Assembly: GCF_000208865.1 (NCBI RefSeq)
Contig: NC_018397.1
Location: forward strand, 992,001 to 1,056,000
Origin: Neospora caninum Liverpool
Lineage: Eukaryota; Apicomplexa; Conoidasida; Eucoccidiorida; Sarcocystidae
Direction: 5' to 3'
Length of the DNA: 64,000 bases
Shown here: positions 23,619-36,960 of the stretch, piece after piece
Layout: each line of letters opens with the position of its first letter
Numbering within the stretch: the first letter of the stretch is position 1
Notes under the pieces: model-generated
The model's input: the letters and a program-made list of their open reading frames with translations, nothing else
Databases searched by the model: none
What the model was told of the DNA's origin: nothing
Made by a program: the position numbers and the translations under genes

Positions 23619-26600
23619 ATGACAGCGGTGGCGGCTTCAGGCGTGCCCGGCCCCGGCCGGTCCGGTGCTTTGGCTTCCTCTTCCGAGAGGTGGCCGTCTT
23701 CTCCCTTCATTTCTTCTTCGTATCTCCACAAACTGATCTTCCTCTACCTGCGAATAAACGCCGATGAAACGCTCTCGGCGACGCTTCGACACTGGCGGTC
23801 CTCCTGCTGCCAGTGCGCGTCCCCGTTGTCAGCCTCTCTCCACGCCTCGTCTCTCTCTGCCGCTCGCTCTTCTGTGTCGACTCTTTCTGCGTGCCCGCGC
23901 GGAGGGAGCAGCTCGTGCGGATATTGCGGGTGCGGGGGAGAGAAGGCTGCCGAAAGCCCGAGCGGCGAGGGTGTCTCCCCTCCGTGCTGCTTCTGTTGCT
24001 GCGTAAGAGACCCAAAGTGGACGGCCGAGGCCGACGCGGAGTTCTCGGCTTTGCGAGCGCACCTGCTTCAGTTTGTTGCTCGCGGCGAAGCTTCGGCGGA
24101 CCTGCATTCGGATGCATCGCGTCTGGGCGAGAAACAGGCAGGGGCAGAAAGTCCAAGTGTTCTCACTCTTCCGCGTGACTCGACCGGCGAGAACAGAGCC
24201 GAGGGAAGTTCCAGAGACTGCACGTTCGCGGCGTCTCGTGAACGCACACAAACCGACAACGTGGACGCAGACGCAGGCCTCGGGGGACACTGGAGCCAGA
24301 CGGACAGCGCGCACGTGGGAAAACTGGAAGCTGCTGTCTCTCGTGGGCTCCCCGCGGAAGCGGAGACGGGACGGGACGCTCCGGGGCTGTGCGGGGCGAA
24401 GGAAGAGCGAAAGACAGGCACAAACGTGAAGGCGTGCCATCGAGCTCCGTCTCCGCAAGAACAGGAGACGCGCTGCAGCGACGTGGTCTCGCACTGTGGC
24501 AGCGAAGAGGCAACGCGCGTCGAGCAAGAGGAAAGGACACACGTGACGCTGTCGACCATTCAGATGCAGGATGCAGGTGCCCGCACGCCAGAGAAGACCG
24601 GAAGAGACGATCGCGGTGTTCCAGACGGCGAGCGTCGCGTTCACGCGTCGTGTTCCGGACTTTCTGGAGACACGGCGCCGGAGAAAACGCTTGGAGAACT
24701 TTCTGTGCGTCGAGGAAGCCAAAGCCGCTTCAGTGGAGTAGACGTGTTTGAAACCAAGACGCGAGCGGTACAGTGTGCAGACGTTGCGGAGGCAGCCGGG
24801 AGCTTCGCCCAGCTCCGTTCTGAGGCAGGAGCGACTTCAAGCGCTTCCGCTGCTGTCTCTTCGAGCGCTTCTGGACGCGATATGGCACGTGCGGCGTGTT
24901 GGGCGACTGTCGCCGGTGTTGCCGGTCTCCAGAACTCTGTCTCTAGTCCGCCACACTCTGTCTCTTGTGCGCGGTCCTCCCTGGACTGCGTGCCCGCCTA
25001 CCACTGGAACGCCCTTCCTCCGGTGCTTCCGGTTTCCGACGCCTGCTCCGCCCCTCTCACAGCTGTCTCTCCGTCTCCTTCGTCTCCACTGGCCTCGCTT
25101 TCTGAGTGGCAAACGCCCCGGCCGTCCCCGTTGTCTGAGGAGACTGAGGAGGGTGCTCGCGCCTCCGCTGCTGCGCTTTCCCGGCCCTCTTCTGGCGCCT
25201 TCCGCGCAGCTCTGTCTCCGTCGCGCTGGCCAGTGTGTCTGTCTCCGCAACTGTCCCCTTTCCGAGCCGGTCCCGCGTGCGGGCCGGGTGCCCCGATTCG
25301 CATCTACGTCGACGGCGTCTTCGATCTCCTGCATTCGGGCCACTTCAACGCGCTCCGCCAGGCGCGGCAACTGGGCGGGAAGTTGGTCGTGGGCATCTGC
25401 AGCGACGCAGCGACGTTTGCCGCGAAAAAGTGCAGGCCGATCTACACGGAGACGGAGCGCGCGGAAATCGTCCGCGGCTGCAAGTGGGTTGACGAAGTCA
25501 TTGTCGGCACACCCTACGAGGTGTCTGTACAGATGCTGGATCGGCTGAACTGCGCGTTCGCGGCGCACGGCGACGACTGGGTAGTGGGGGCGGACGGCAC
25601 CGACGCGTACGCGGGCCCGAGACAGGCGGGGCGCATGAAACTGTTCAAGCGAACGGAAGGGATCAGCACGTCTACGATTGTCTCGCGGCTCCTCCAGGCG
25701 ACGGCGAACGTCGAGCAGCGCCGCAGACGCGGGGCCGCCGCTCTCGGGGACGATCTTTTCGAAGGAGAGAAGCCGGTGAAGTCTACGCTGAGCAGAAACC
25801 AGGCGGTGACGCAGCCGACGCGGGTCCAGCGCTTCGCCAGAGACTCGCTGCGCGAACAGAAGGAGAGTTTGTTAACCTGCTCGTGCGGAAGCAAGAAGCG
25901 TGAGAAGGACGACCGGGGCGCGGACGAGGACAAACGGAGACACCGGGACGAGAAGCACGGCAAGAGGAGCGACGGCGCGCGGGAGGCGCCTGAGTCGGAC
26001 AGCCCAAGCGCCCGGGCGGGCGAAGAACTCGGCGAGCGAGGCGGGAGCGATGCGGGATCTTCGGCAAACTTGTCGAGTTTCTCCTTCTCGTCCAGCGACG
26101 GCGAGGGCGGAAAGAGCAATGGAGAGAGCGGGGCCCGAAAGAGACAAGGGCGCCGGGAGAGCTGGAGCGGGAGCGACCGGAGACACTGCAGTTTCGGCGG
26201 ATCGCCTGCGGAACGAGAAAGAAACGCGAACGAAGAGAGAGAAAAGAAGTGCTGCTCAGTCCGCGGTCGCCATCGCCCGCGAAAACCGCAAGACCCTGAG
26301 GAGCGCAGAATGCTCATGTCCACGAAGCGACTCCTCCAGTTCATCGGACAGCCGAAACGCCCCAAGAAAGGCGGGAAAATCGTATACGTTGACGGATCCT
26401 TCGACGTCTTCCATGGTAAGAGGATTTGTGCACCGCCCAAGCAGGCATAGCACAGACGTAGTCACAAACGTAAATTCAGACACCCGGGTGCACATTTGCC
26501 TTTGACTTCGGACAGAGACCGCCGCGTGTAGAGATGTGGGCACGGAGATAAATTTCTACAAAACCGGAAAAAGTGCCACGGGAGCCAGCACAGGCGGCTG

Positions 26601-28854
26601 CAGCGGAGAACTCATTAGCGAAGAATTTTATAAATATATATATATATATATATATTCATAGACGAATGAAAAAAAGAGACATACTGAGAAGTGGAACCCG
26701 GTGTGTGAGGTGAGGCCTCCTCAGTCAGCTGGTGTGACAGCCAACAGTGGAGACGGCAACGAAGGAGGGCCGAAGTTGCCTACATGCTCCCGTGTCTGGC
26801 GTCTTTGTCTGCGAATGCTCTTTCTCTCAGTGGGTCATTTGCGCATTTTGGAGAAGGCCAAGCAGCTGGGAGATTATCTGATCGTCGGCATTCACGGTGA
26901 GAGGCAGCATAAGCACACAAGAAAGACGAAACAGGCACGAAACGAAGAACGAAAGAGGAAACATCAGCCAAGCGAAGGTTTTTTCGAGAACCGAAATGCA
27001 AAGAAAGATGGAAAGAAGACATAGACACCGAAGAACACGTGGGGCCGCTTGAGCACCGCAAAGTGCGCGGGGATTGAAAGCGAACGGATGGAAAACTTGC
27101 ACGAGAGCGATCGAGTGAAGAGAGGAGGGAGGAACAAACGAGAAAAAGAGAAATGGGAAGAGAATGGACATCTCTTATCCTTCATCTCCCGGTGTCCATG
27201 TCCACTCTTTTTGCGTTCATAGACGATGAGACTGTCGCGAGAGTCAAGGGCGCGGGCTTCCCAGTGCTGAACCTCCACGAGCGAGCGCTGAACGTCCTCG
27301 GTAGGTCACGTCTCTCGGCTCTGTGGCTTTTCGCGTTGCGCGGCGCGCTCCCCACTGGAAGATTTCTTCAGGGGAGGAATCCAGTTTAGCTTCTCTTTCG
27401 GGAGATGTGGCACGTTTCGGTTGTGCGCGCCCCGCTGTGGGGGGGGGGGGGGAAGGCGAAGGAGCGAGTAGAGCCTTGTAGGACCTGGTTGTGTAGCGCG
27501 GTTTCAGGGCGGACAGCTTCCTTACAGGGCTTACACTCTACAGGGAGAGACACTCTTCGCTGCGAAATTTATGTGTAACCGCAAGCATGGGTTTCCGATT
27601 GAGAGCTCCCGTGTTCAAACCGGGTATCTGAGGTGTGGTGTGTGTATCTATGTTAGTCTGATGTCTACGTATCTATTTATATCTATATCGATATTCACGT
27701 ATATATGCATATACGCGTGAACATGCAAATGTGATGTGTGTGGTTAAATACGTGTTCGCTTCTTTGGGTGATGTCTTTGATGTGTGTGGTTAAATACGTG
27801 TTCGCTTCTTTGGGTGATGTCTTTGATGTGTGTGGTTAAATACGTGTTCGCTTCTTTGAGTGATGTCTTTGTGCCGTCAGCGTCGTTGCAGGGTTCTGCT
27901 TCTTGAAGTGCTTCCTCACTGATTCCTTGTTTTTCTGTATTGTCAGGAAACCTGTCGAAAAGGCGTTTTCTGGCTGTTTCTTCAAACGGGTTCCCCCGTT
28001 CTTTTTTATGAGACTTGCAGGCGGTGTGTGCATGTCGCGGCGTTCTTCGGTTGCGCGCGTTTTTCTAGCGGGCTCCGGCCAGTGTCCTGTCCGGATACAG
28101 CTGAGTCGCTCTCGTTCCATGGCTCGGTTCCCTTTTTGCTTTTTCCTGTTTTTTTCAGCCATGCGAGTCGTGGACGAGGTGATCATTGGCGCCCCATGGG
28201 TGATTCCGCACTACATGCTGAAGCAGTTTCAGATCGACGTGGTCGTGCGCGGCAGTCGAATTGACTCCATCGCCTACTCGTTTTCTGAAGACGCACGCAG
28301 CGACGCGGCAGGAGAGAGCGGTCCCGCGGAGCGCCGGCGCGAGAAGGGCGACACGGCAAGTGGACGCGAAGGCTCCTGCTCTCCGGGAGTCTTCTCGTCT
28401 GGAGAGGAAGAAGACAACGAAGAAGCTGTGGACCCGTATCGCGTGCCAAAGGAACTCGGCGTGTACCGAGAAGTGGAAAGTTCTTCGTCGTGGACCACCC
28501 GAGAGCTCGTCGAACGCATTCTTGCCAACCGAAAGGCGCTGATGGAAACCATCGAAACCAGGTGCGGACAATCAAGACGACCGAGGCTACCACACTCAAC
28601 GACCCACCTGAAAAACAAGAACCGGAACATCAAGTGTCTCTAGATTTATACATGAAAGCCTTTTGTCATGACCGTGTTTTTGCTATTTTTCATGTACCGT
28701 CCAATCCATTCAGTTCTTCACATGCAAGGACGCATCGCGCTTCCCCCTCCTCACTCTACTTCTGTTCGGATTCATTCCTACAGGCCTTCTTCCAATAGAA
28801 ATCTAGACGATGCATATATTTATATATGCATATCTGTTTCTACACACATATAGG

Positions 28855-28885
<31 letters not shown>

Positions 28886-29116
28886 AAATCGAGACCTTGT
28901 GTAGAAGGCGTGTTGTGTGACACGCCCTCGCCCGCAGTTGCGGCATTGAAGAAGGGTGTCGTAGAGGATCGTTTTTACAGGGAACACAGGAGAGAGGCCA
29001 TATTTTTCCAAAGGGTATATATTCCTTTTTGTTTCTCTGCATGCAGATGCTCAAAGGAAGCAAACTTCTGGCGCGATCAAGAGCAAGGGAAGACGGTGTC
29101 GATGATGGAGCTCTGA
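23619..29116 (+). CDS. Ethanolamine-phosphate cytidylyltransferase (ECT)
   Basis: Makes CDP-ethanolamine from CTP and phosphoethanolamine, the rate-setting step of phosphatidylethanolamine synthesis by the Kennedy pathway. Five exons with matching phases: 23619-26415, 26831-26896, 27223-27300, 28159-28561, 29047-29116, about 1137 residues. Two cytidylyltransferase domains are clear. The first runs from about residue 560 (IYVDGVFDLLHSGHFNALR, with the HxGH nucleotide-binding motif) to KRTEGISTSTIVSRLL near 677. The second starts near 920 (KIVYVDGSFDVFH), with its HVGH motif split across introns 1 and 2, and continues through MRVVDEVIIGAPW and SSSSWTTRELVERI. Human PCYT2 is about 390 residues. 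The excess is a roughly 560-residue low-complexity Cys/Ser/Glu-rich N-terminus and a 230-residue charged linker between domains. ATG 23619 is the first in-frame ATG; an upstream spliced start cannot be excluded. Confidence 0.9.
26634..26655. repeat. (TA)n microsatellite in ECT intron 1
   Basis: A TA run within the intron between the exons ending at 26415 and starting at 26831. Confidence 0.9.
27439..27452. repeat. Poly-G run in ECT intron 3
   Basis: Fourteen consecutive G residues on the plus strand, inside the 27301-28158 intron. Length is prone to sequencing error. Confidence 0.85.
27733..27870 (+). repeat. 46-bp minisatellite, three copies, ECT intron 3
   Basis: Three head-to-tail 46-bp units (27733-27778, 27779-27824, 27825-27870) starting GATGTGTGTGG and ending GATGTCTTT. 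The third has a G to A change, so the copies are almost identical, which suggests recent expansion. Confidence 0.9.
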
Positions 29117-30179
29117 GGGCACAGAGACAGCCGGAGAGAGACTTGAGAGAAAAACAGAGTGAAGAAGAGAAATGAAAGCCTGACATGGCAATCCCAGGGT
29201 GTATTCACGTGAAACTCCGCCACAACCCCCAGATTCCTTCGTGCTTCTCCACTTTTTCAGTTTGCGTTGCTCTTTTCTCAATGTGGGGATGTTTCTGTTC
29301 TCTTGAGAAGGAATCGGGAAATGGACATTTCGGGGAAGAGGACGGAGGCGGCAGAAACGGAGACGGAGGGAAGCATATCGGCGCAAACGAAGCAAAACGA
29401 GAGAGAAGGAGGGAGAGACAAGAGCGAAAAAATGTCACATGGGAGAGTACCAGCGACGGCTCAGTTTTTGGGTGTATCCTCGCATCTCGTGATGGAACGT
29501 ACTGTGCAGACGAGGAAAGGTGCGAGGACGAGTGTGTGGTGGATGGAAACATCAAAGCAAACACCGGACAGCATTTCTGACTCTTCGATGAATTCTGCAG
29601 CGGTTCTCGACTCTCCTGCGGGCTAATCTCCACTGGAGGGGCGATCGTCCTAGACACGGATGTGCCGAGACTGGAGGATGAACGAGTTTTCACAGGACGA
29701 TTGCGGAGACAGAAGAATCGAAGCGGGAGCGCCAATATCGATCGCTCGGGTTCCCTTTTTTCCTTCTGCATTTAGCCGGAACAAAAATCCAGATTCTCCC
29801 ACGTAGATACACGCCCACACATGTCAACTCATGCATTCTTTATATGCAGAGAGAGGCCTCACTGTTTCGCTCTCTTGTACTTCTCTACTTTTATATACAT
29901 GTATATATATATATATATACCTGCTGCTGGTGGCTGTATGGTCTCTAGGTGGTGAAAGCCTCTGCAGGAGCGACGTTCGCTTGTGGGGAGGAGCCTGTGG
30001 AAGTCCCTCTCTCGGCTCCGCTCCGCTTTTCTGAGCCCGAAAGAAAACCGATGCTCTCGTGCAGCACAGTGGATGCAGCGCGAGTGCGACCTCTGCCCAG
30101 GTGCGAAATTTCGACGAGGTCTGGCGAGTACCCCTTTCACGACGAGCCACCAGCGATTGTTCAAAGTCCGCGCATGCAT

Positions 30180-30213
<34 letters not shown>

Positions 30214-32026
30214 TGTACACAAATGGACGGGTGTGCGGTACGAAGCGATAACCTGACTTCGGACTCAGCGGCCGCGCCTGTGCCTGGAAAAATTTTAGCG
30301 GCCGTATACTGGTTGCGGTAGAACAGCAGTTTTCGGCTTGCAGTGCAAATATATAGAAATATATGAGATCAGACAAATACGCGTCGAGGGGTCCATGGAT
30401 ACTTGCGGGTGTGGCTCCTGTTTCTGTTCAAACAAATTTTATGGCAGCCTATGAATATATATATATATATATATGCTACCATCACATGTTTGTTCAGCGT
30501 GTGTCTCATGTTGAATCTTCTCCGAACCGCTCGTGGGAGATAGAAAGTCGCTTTGTTTTGCTAAAGAAATCCGTGAATAGTTTTCCTTTACGCTCTTCTG
30601 AAGTCTGAAGAGGTCGGCAGGTGTACACGTTAACCTTGAACGGAACAAGACTTCCAGGCATTGGACGAGATGCGTGGTATGAACCCTCCACTCTTTGTGT
30701 TTTGTCCGAGGTTTCTTGTACTTTTTGCGGCGCCTTCGACTTATCTCAAAAGAGATCTGTGTTTCTGCTGGGAGAAAACCGTCCGTCTCCGTCGCCTTCG
30801 TATATCCATGCTCATGCACATGGTGCCTAAACAGAGACACATATGTACCCGAATTGTGTACATCTGTGGATTCCTGGAAATATATTTATATATATAAATG
30901 TATATGTATTTATTTATGTATATATGTGTGTACCCGTGTAGAACGGTCTGTTTTGCACGTAATTGCCGTTATTCCGCCACATGTTTGTCTTTCTGTGGCC
31001 CAGGCGTCTCGTCAAGAAGACGGGGGTTCGACCTTTCTTCCGCGTCCCACCCTGCCGGGTTCTTCTCTGTTTTCTCTATCTTTATCTCTACAACCCACGA
31101 CGAAAGATGAAGGAGAAGCAGAGGAAACGGAAAAGGAAGACCCGGAGAAAAATGGTCAAGGTTTTCCTGTGTCTGTCAGGAGCCAAACATTCTCAGACCC
31201 TTCATCTAGAGTTTTACAGTCGGGTGTCTGTGTCGAAGACGCTCCAGAATGCGCCTGACTCACACATGACTGACGAGACGATTCCAGCATAGGCAGGTCC
31301 GCCACTGTTTCCTGCGTGAGCAAGTGAACAAAGCGAAGAAGGGCGGAAACTTTCTGTTCCGTAGAAAGGGGGAATTCTAGGCCACGTTCGGGAGGTCGAT
31401 GATTTGTAGTGGGAAGGCACTTTCTTCCACCTACGTTTTTTCATCCGTTTGTGTGACAAAGAACACCAAGTTCATTTCCAGTTCAATACCACAACGCGCT
31501 TGGCATTCTCACGAGAGAAAGCAACGGCTCAATAGTCTTTCTGTCTGTTCTTCCATGTGGTTAGGAGTGTTTGTCTACATTCCCACTGTATGCCGATTCG
31601 ACGTGTTTTTCCTAGAAACGCCTTTTCCAATTTTCGCGGAGGTTTTTGGAATATCATGCGTCGCTCGTTTTTGATCCGAGAGCGCGAACCCGAAATACTT
31701 TCTTTTGTCTCCATTTCAACAAGAAACGAGTCTCAATAGCCGCTTCTGTCGCTCGGAGCCCGCAGACCGCTCATCCGAGAGTCACTCTTTCCTTCCACGT
31801 TCAGAGTTCGTGTACGTTTGCCGTGGCGTTGGTCTCGCTGCTGGGCCGCGGACAGAAGAGAGGTCTGAGGGAACCCGGGGAACACGAACACAACAGTGAA
31901 TCAGTTAACCGCTGATACAGTGAAGCAGTACCACGGACCGTCCTCTTGTTTACTTTGTTTGCTTCCGTACACACGCATGGAGGGCAGGTCCCAGTGCTAC
32001 GTTCGAGTTCGGTCCTTGTAAATTTC
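29117..32026. other. Intergenic spacer rich in TA microsatellites
   Basis: Follows the ECT stop codon. It contains TA runs at about 28855-28879 (inside the last ECT intron), 29902-29919, 30182-30210 and 30457-30474. Frames such as 29205-29771 (-) and 30695-31258 (+) are open but low complexity or include microsatellite-encoded IYIYIY, so I do not call them. The 31550-31920 interval could hold a 5' exon of the next gene. Confidence 0.5.
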
Positions 32027-34746
32027 ATGGAGAGCGAGAATGGACAACATATATTTGTGAGGATAAATCCAGATGACGACGCGTTTGTGGCTTTGTCCAC
32101 AGTGGCGGAAGAGACGGTAGGCAAGAAATCGGAGGAGACAAGTCTGGTTGCCTTTTCGGTGCGGTGAAAACTGGCCTTTTACATCCGAAGAACATGCATA
32201 GATTTCCATAGGAACCTTACTCTGCCGTCTGTGCGGAGTTGAATCCTCAACAAAACAGACTACATTCTCAACAGCGTTGCCAGTTTCACCCAGCAAAGCC
32301 TGCACCGTCAATAGATGAGACGATCCCATCTGGACAGAGAACTACCAAACATCACGAGTTAATACCACAGGCACTGGATTCACCGCTATTCATATCAACC
32401 TAATGTTCTATTGTTGATACAGACATAAAACCCTAAATCCATGTGCACTCCCAGTTTCCAGACACCTAGGTACGTTTCTCGTCGAGTAGAGCTGGAAGGT
32501 TGGACAGAAAGAGAGGAAAACACAGATGTTTCCCGTTTTCGACAGACCTGCCTTCCTGCTACCAAAGGAGATATGTTGCAGATACGGAGGGATGGGAGGT
32601 GCATGTGGCCGAATATGCCCTTGCTGGTTTCACAGCAGTCCTGACTTGTTTTCGAACATTCCAGACTCTGCAGGTGTGTGTTGCTGAGCTTCGAGAAACA
32701 TGCCCGCTGCTCTCGTGCCTAAACTCTGCCTTGTTTGCTCTCCGACAACTGAAAGTCGATGTCGAAAACTTGGTTAGGCGTTTATCAGGCCTTTTGCCGC
32801 ACGCAAACCTTCCAGCAGAAGCTACGGGCTTTCTGACACGAAGCAAAGCCCCCCGTTTTTTCCCACAGGACAGGCGTTTTACAGTCTTTTCAGGTTCTTT
32901 CATGGTTGTGTTGTGAATCCTCTCGATAGCACCCTGAGTCCTATACGGGGAGAGTTTCTCGCCCTTGTTCGGCTGCGAACGTCTGCCGTCGTGTGTGTCT
33001 CGAATCTTGCCGGACCCAAGTTGATTTTCCTCGCCCATTTTCTAAAAGACTTCCCTCCTGCCGAAGCTCCACTGTCTTTTTCACCAATCTCCGAAACAAA
33101 CAGGTTTCTTAGTGGTTGAAAAACCCAGATGACCTTTGAACGTAACATCAGGCCTGCACTAGTGCCTGCCGAGCTTTTCGTGATCTCTGTTGCAAATACC
33201 TCCGGATGTTTTCCGGTGAATCATCGCCGAAAATCTACACTGCCAACCATGATTGAATTCTCGTCTACATTTCCGTGAGTTGTGACGGCCGATCGCTCTC
33301 CGTTCATGTGTGGTTCTTTTTTCAGTTAGAACTCATAAATAGCAAGGAAATGGCTTCGGTATGTTTCAAAATTAAGGCTGAGTATCGCACCCATCGTTCG
33401 TCTGGAAATTTGGCGGATTGCGGAGGCCTTTGATCTCGAATATCTGGCATGAATATCTGGGCACTGAAGAAATATATGTGGGACTGCGAGCGCCGCCCCC
33501 AGATTAGAACTGCACACGTTAACTGTGGCATTTTTCGATCTTGTGGGAAGAGACAGGGCTTCAAAGAACCCTCAGGATTGACGACAGAGCCACCAACGTT
33601 GAGAGACACTCAATGTGGAGGCCGGCTCTTCGTTGTTGCCATTTGGAAGAGAAACGTTGATGTTCCAAAAAATGGAAGAGATTGCTCTGTAAAGAAATTT
33701 TCGTTGGCATTGATCAGAAACCGAACATAGCGTCGGCAAAAGAGACCAATCCGGGCTAAACAGTGCGGTGCATTTGCAAGCGGGTAAAAATATATATATA
33801 TATATATATGCATTAAAATATGCGTATGCACAGGTTTACGTATACGCACATCTATGTGTGTGCATGTGCCTGTCTCTTGATCTGCCTAGTCTTGTATATA
33901 TTTATGCTCCGACCAGCAGGTATGGTGTTGAGCGATGGACGCGTAGTTGAGTGCAAAGAAGGAAACCGCAATCTCGAGCGAAGATATTAGCATTCCAACA
34001 GATGCGTAGACGCTATTGAACAGACACGCGTGCACAGCGATTGTGATTGCCATCCACGATCGATCACCCGAAAGTGTTTACTTACACCGGGAACACTGTA
34101 TGGATGCGTCTTACCAGCAATCAGGTGCCGGCGGCTCTTCACGAGTGGTTTCCAAAACCGCTGCCGTGAAAATTTCGAGGTGCAAAGGTTCCCGCTGGCT
34201 TCAGTCGAGAGTGTGCTTCCGGACTTTTTGGTGGTTCCTTCGAGCGGTGTGCTCGTATCCGCCCACTGGATGCCTTGCACCCTCAACAGAACCTGTGCAA
34301 AGATGTACTGGTTATCTTTGTGCGGTCTGGGCTTCTTGGAGCTCCTGCCTTCCGACGCGATCATTCGATTAGCCGTGGCCACATGCGTTCAAGGTTCCCT
34401 CTGTTACATGGCTTTTCTTGGCGCGACGCCGACCTCGCTGTGCAGGGTTCCTGGGCCGTACTCTCATCCTTTCTCGACATTCGCTAGCGGAGGTGAACGA
34501 TACGTATTTGTGGAACACGACGTAGACGAGGAAGAGAGGGAACGGACACGGCACGAGACGCGCGAGGAAGTTCGACAGCTTCAGTGCCTCTGTCTGGTTC
34601 TTCTACTCGCGTGTCTCGTTCTCTTTCATGGAAAGGGAGAAGAGGACGCAGGGTTCACGCATTTGACTAATGACGCGAACTCCTTCGATCCACGCACGCA
34701 AACGCAAAGTCTACTCTTGCGGTTCCACAACGCTGATGTGTGGTAG
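32027..34746 (+). CDS. Hypothetical four-exon protein, helical and partly hydrophobic
   Basis: Family not recognised. Exons 32027-32116, 32674-32772, 32874-33103 and 34125-34746 join with matching phases into about 346 residues. The ATG (TTCATGG) begins MESENGQHIFVRINPDDD. Exons 2 and 3 encode helices, including a Leu-rich amphipathic one (LNSALFALRQLKVDVENL) and a hydrophobic one (LALVRLRTSAVVCVSNLAG). The last exon has hydrophobic stretches (LSLCGLGFLELL), a charged helix (DVDEEERERTRHETREEVRQ) and a likely membrane segment (LCLVLLLACLVLF) followed by a polar tail. A multi-pass or tail-anchored membrane protein is possible. The 1-kb third intron and the acceptor at 32873 are the weak points, and exons upstream of 32027 may be missing. 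Confidence 0.42.
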
Positions 34747-34960
34747 GGACACCGAACTTGAATCTTCCAGGTGCATGCGTCTATGCGGGTGGCGGCTATG
34801 CAAGCAAAAAGATGCGTATCTTGTGTTCGCATACACATACGTATATTTCCCGGTAGGTATGCGGACGTACGGATCTTTACATACAGACTTATGCATGTAT
34901 AATGTAAGCCTCTTGTAATCGGGTTACACTGGTAATATATGATCACGCACGGGTGTCCGG

Positions 34961-35005
<45 letters not shown>

Positions 35006-36261
35006 TGTAGCGATTGAGTCAGTGGCTTATATGCGTATATATATATATATATATTCGTATGTATAATCTCACTTTTTTATGAAGATACTGTGGCCTTTTC
35101 CCACGAACGATGCCGTGTGTTGGGTGCTACAGAGCCCCAGACGGGGGCTCGACCTCGAAGTTTGTGCTCATCAGGAAAAAGCAATCCGACTGCGGTCTGG
35201 GATATCGGTGGCGTCTCGGGCTGCTTTATGTTTGTTTTTGAAAGCCGATAAGGGACGCTGCATAAGGGGCTTCTTCTCTTAGGTCTCGAAATGCGAGGCA
35301 ACCTCGCGTTTACCTCCTGTCTTGTAAGGTAGCAAGACCGGCAAGTCTATTTTTCATTTGAAAAAAGATTGATTGGTTTTCTATGCTCGCCAGACGAATT
35401 GACAGGTCCTCTTCGTCAGTTTCCATTTTTTCTCCAGTGTTACAGGAAGAGACTCCGTAGCTCGTTCTCCTATCACTGGCATGCAAGGCATGAGAAACTC
35501 TCTTCTTGCCGACGTGTACAATCCGTCAAGAGAGATACGCTTCCCCTCTCTGTGCGTCTGCGTGAAAAGTCCGTGTATTCGTTTCGTTCTTCACAGTTGA
35601 GGAAGACGAACGAGATGGTGCGAAGACGACACCCCTTCTGCTTTTCCCCGAAAACATTCTAAAAGCTTTTCCTTTCTACACCTGAGGTTTGTGATTGGTA
35701 AACTTCACCGTCGAATCGAGCTTCAAAACAGCTGTCATATCTATTGCCGTTCCCCTAGATCGGTTTTCTTCCGAATTTTCCCTTTCTGTGAAACAACAGT
35801 ACCCACCGAAGTCTCTGAACACTGTTCATTGCAGCGGGTGTCGTTGTACCATTTCCAATAAAAACACAGGTGCAACTTCGTCTCTTAATTTCCCTGCTCT
35901 TTCAAACACAAGCAAAATCCGTGCTTCGGCCTCATGCGGTCTCTTCCCGTCGCGATCGCCTACGAGGACTTCCATCAGTGTGGCCTGGAAATACACAATG
36001 TTGCCGCGTTTCCTCTACTTCAAGGATTTTCACAGACACAAATCGCTTTCGCCCTGCCTTCGCGTATTTTCATTGTAGAAACATGTAGACTAACATACTT
36101 ACGCAGGTACGCAGACCGAGACTTGAAAGCCACAGTCGGAGACGCGGTACATGCAGGATTCGTACAAACATCCTTGCAAAACAAAGGATCTCTCGTGCTC
36201 TCTCTCCGCATCTACGAATCTATGTATATCCACCTCTATATGCATACGCATGGCGACATCC

Positions 36262-36295
<34 letters not shown>

Positions 36296-36960
36296 CCAGA
36301 TGTAGTGCAAATGGAAATTCAGCGTACCCATTGCAGCGACGAAGGCCGAAGGATGTCTGTCCGCAAAATTCGGGAGATAGGATCATGAACTGAGGCTCAA
36401 TGCCTTGATACTATGACCTCTTTATACATGCATTTGCACGCATGCGTGCAGTTAATTCAGCGTTGGGCTTAACACCCAGCAGAAGCTTGACTCAAGATGG
36501 TTCGCTGTGCTCTTTGAAACATGCGTCAAACAATTTATGTGAAAAAGTCTTAACAAATGTGTTCTACATGAGCATGTGTTTCGTGTCTCGCGAGCAGCTC
36601 ACAGAGCCACATCGACAACAGCCAAGATGCAGACCTTACACACAAAACATCTTCACTGCCAGCACGCTTCATAGAGTGTGCATACACCCCATATGGACAC
36701 ATAGATCCACAATTACAAAAAGCATAACATAAATATATAGATGATATATATGGGCGTATACTTGTATATGGAACACTGCCGAAGCGCTCATGTTTTCAGC
36801 TGCGCCTAGATATGGCGTGCATGTATAAAAGGTACGGGTGAAAATGCGTACGGATGGGCACGTTCCTTACACACACATGTGTGTATGGAGACAGAGAGAG
36901 CTGCATGGTTCTGTGCATTTTTTGTTCACTCCAGATACGTGGAGACGAGAGTCTCCCGTC
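34747..36960. other. Convergent spacer with microsatellites
   Basis: Lies between the 3' ends of the unknown plus-strand gene and the RCC1-repeat gene. TA runs occur at 34962-35000, 35037-35054 and 36264-36293, with further AT-rich sequence near 36730-36760. The frames at 35695-36305 (+) and 36442-36732 (+) have no supporting features. Confidence 0.5.

Noticed and set aside
25514..26440. 308-residue minus-strand frame
   Set aside because: Antisense to the ECT first exon, whose catalytic motifs settle the coding strand.
29205..29771. 188-residue minus-strand frame in the spacer after ECT
   Set aside because: Ser/Pro/Phe-rich low complexity without splice or start support.
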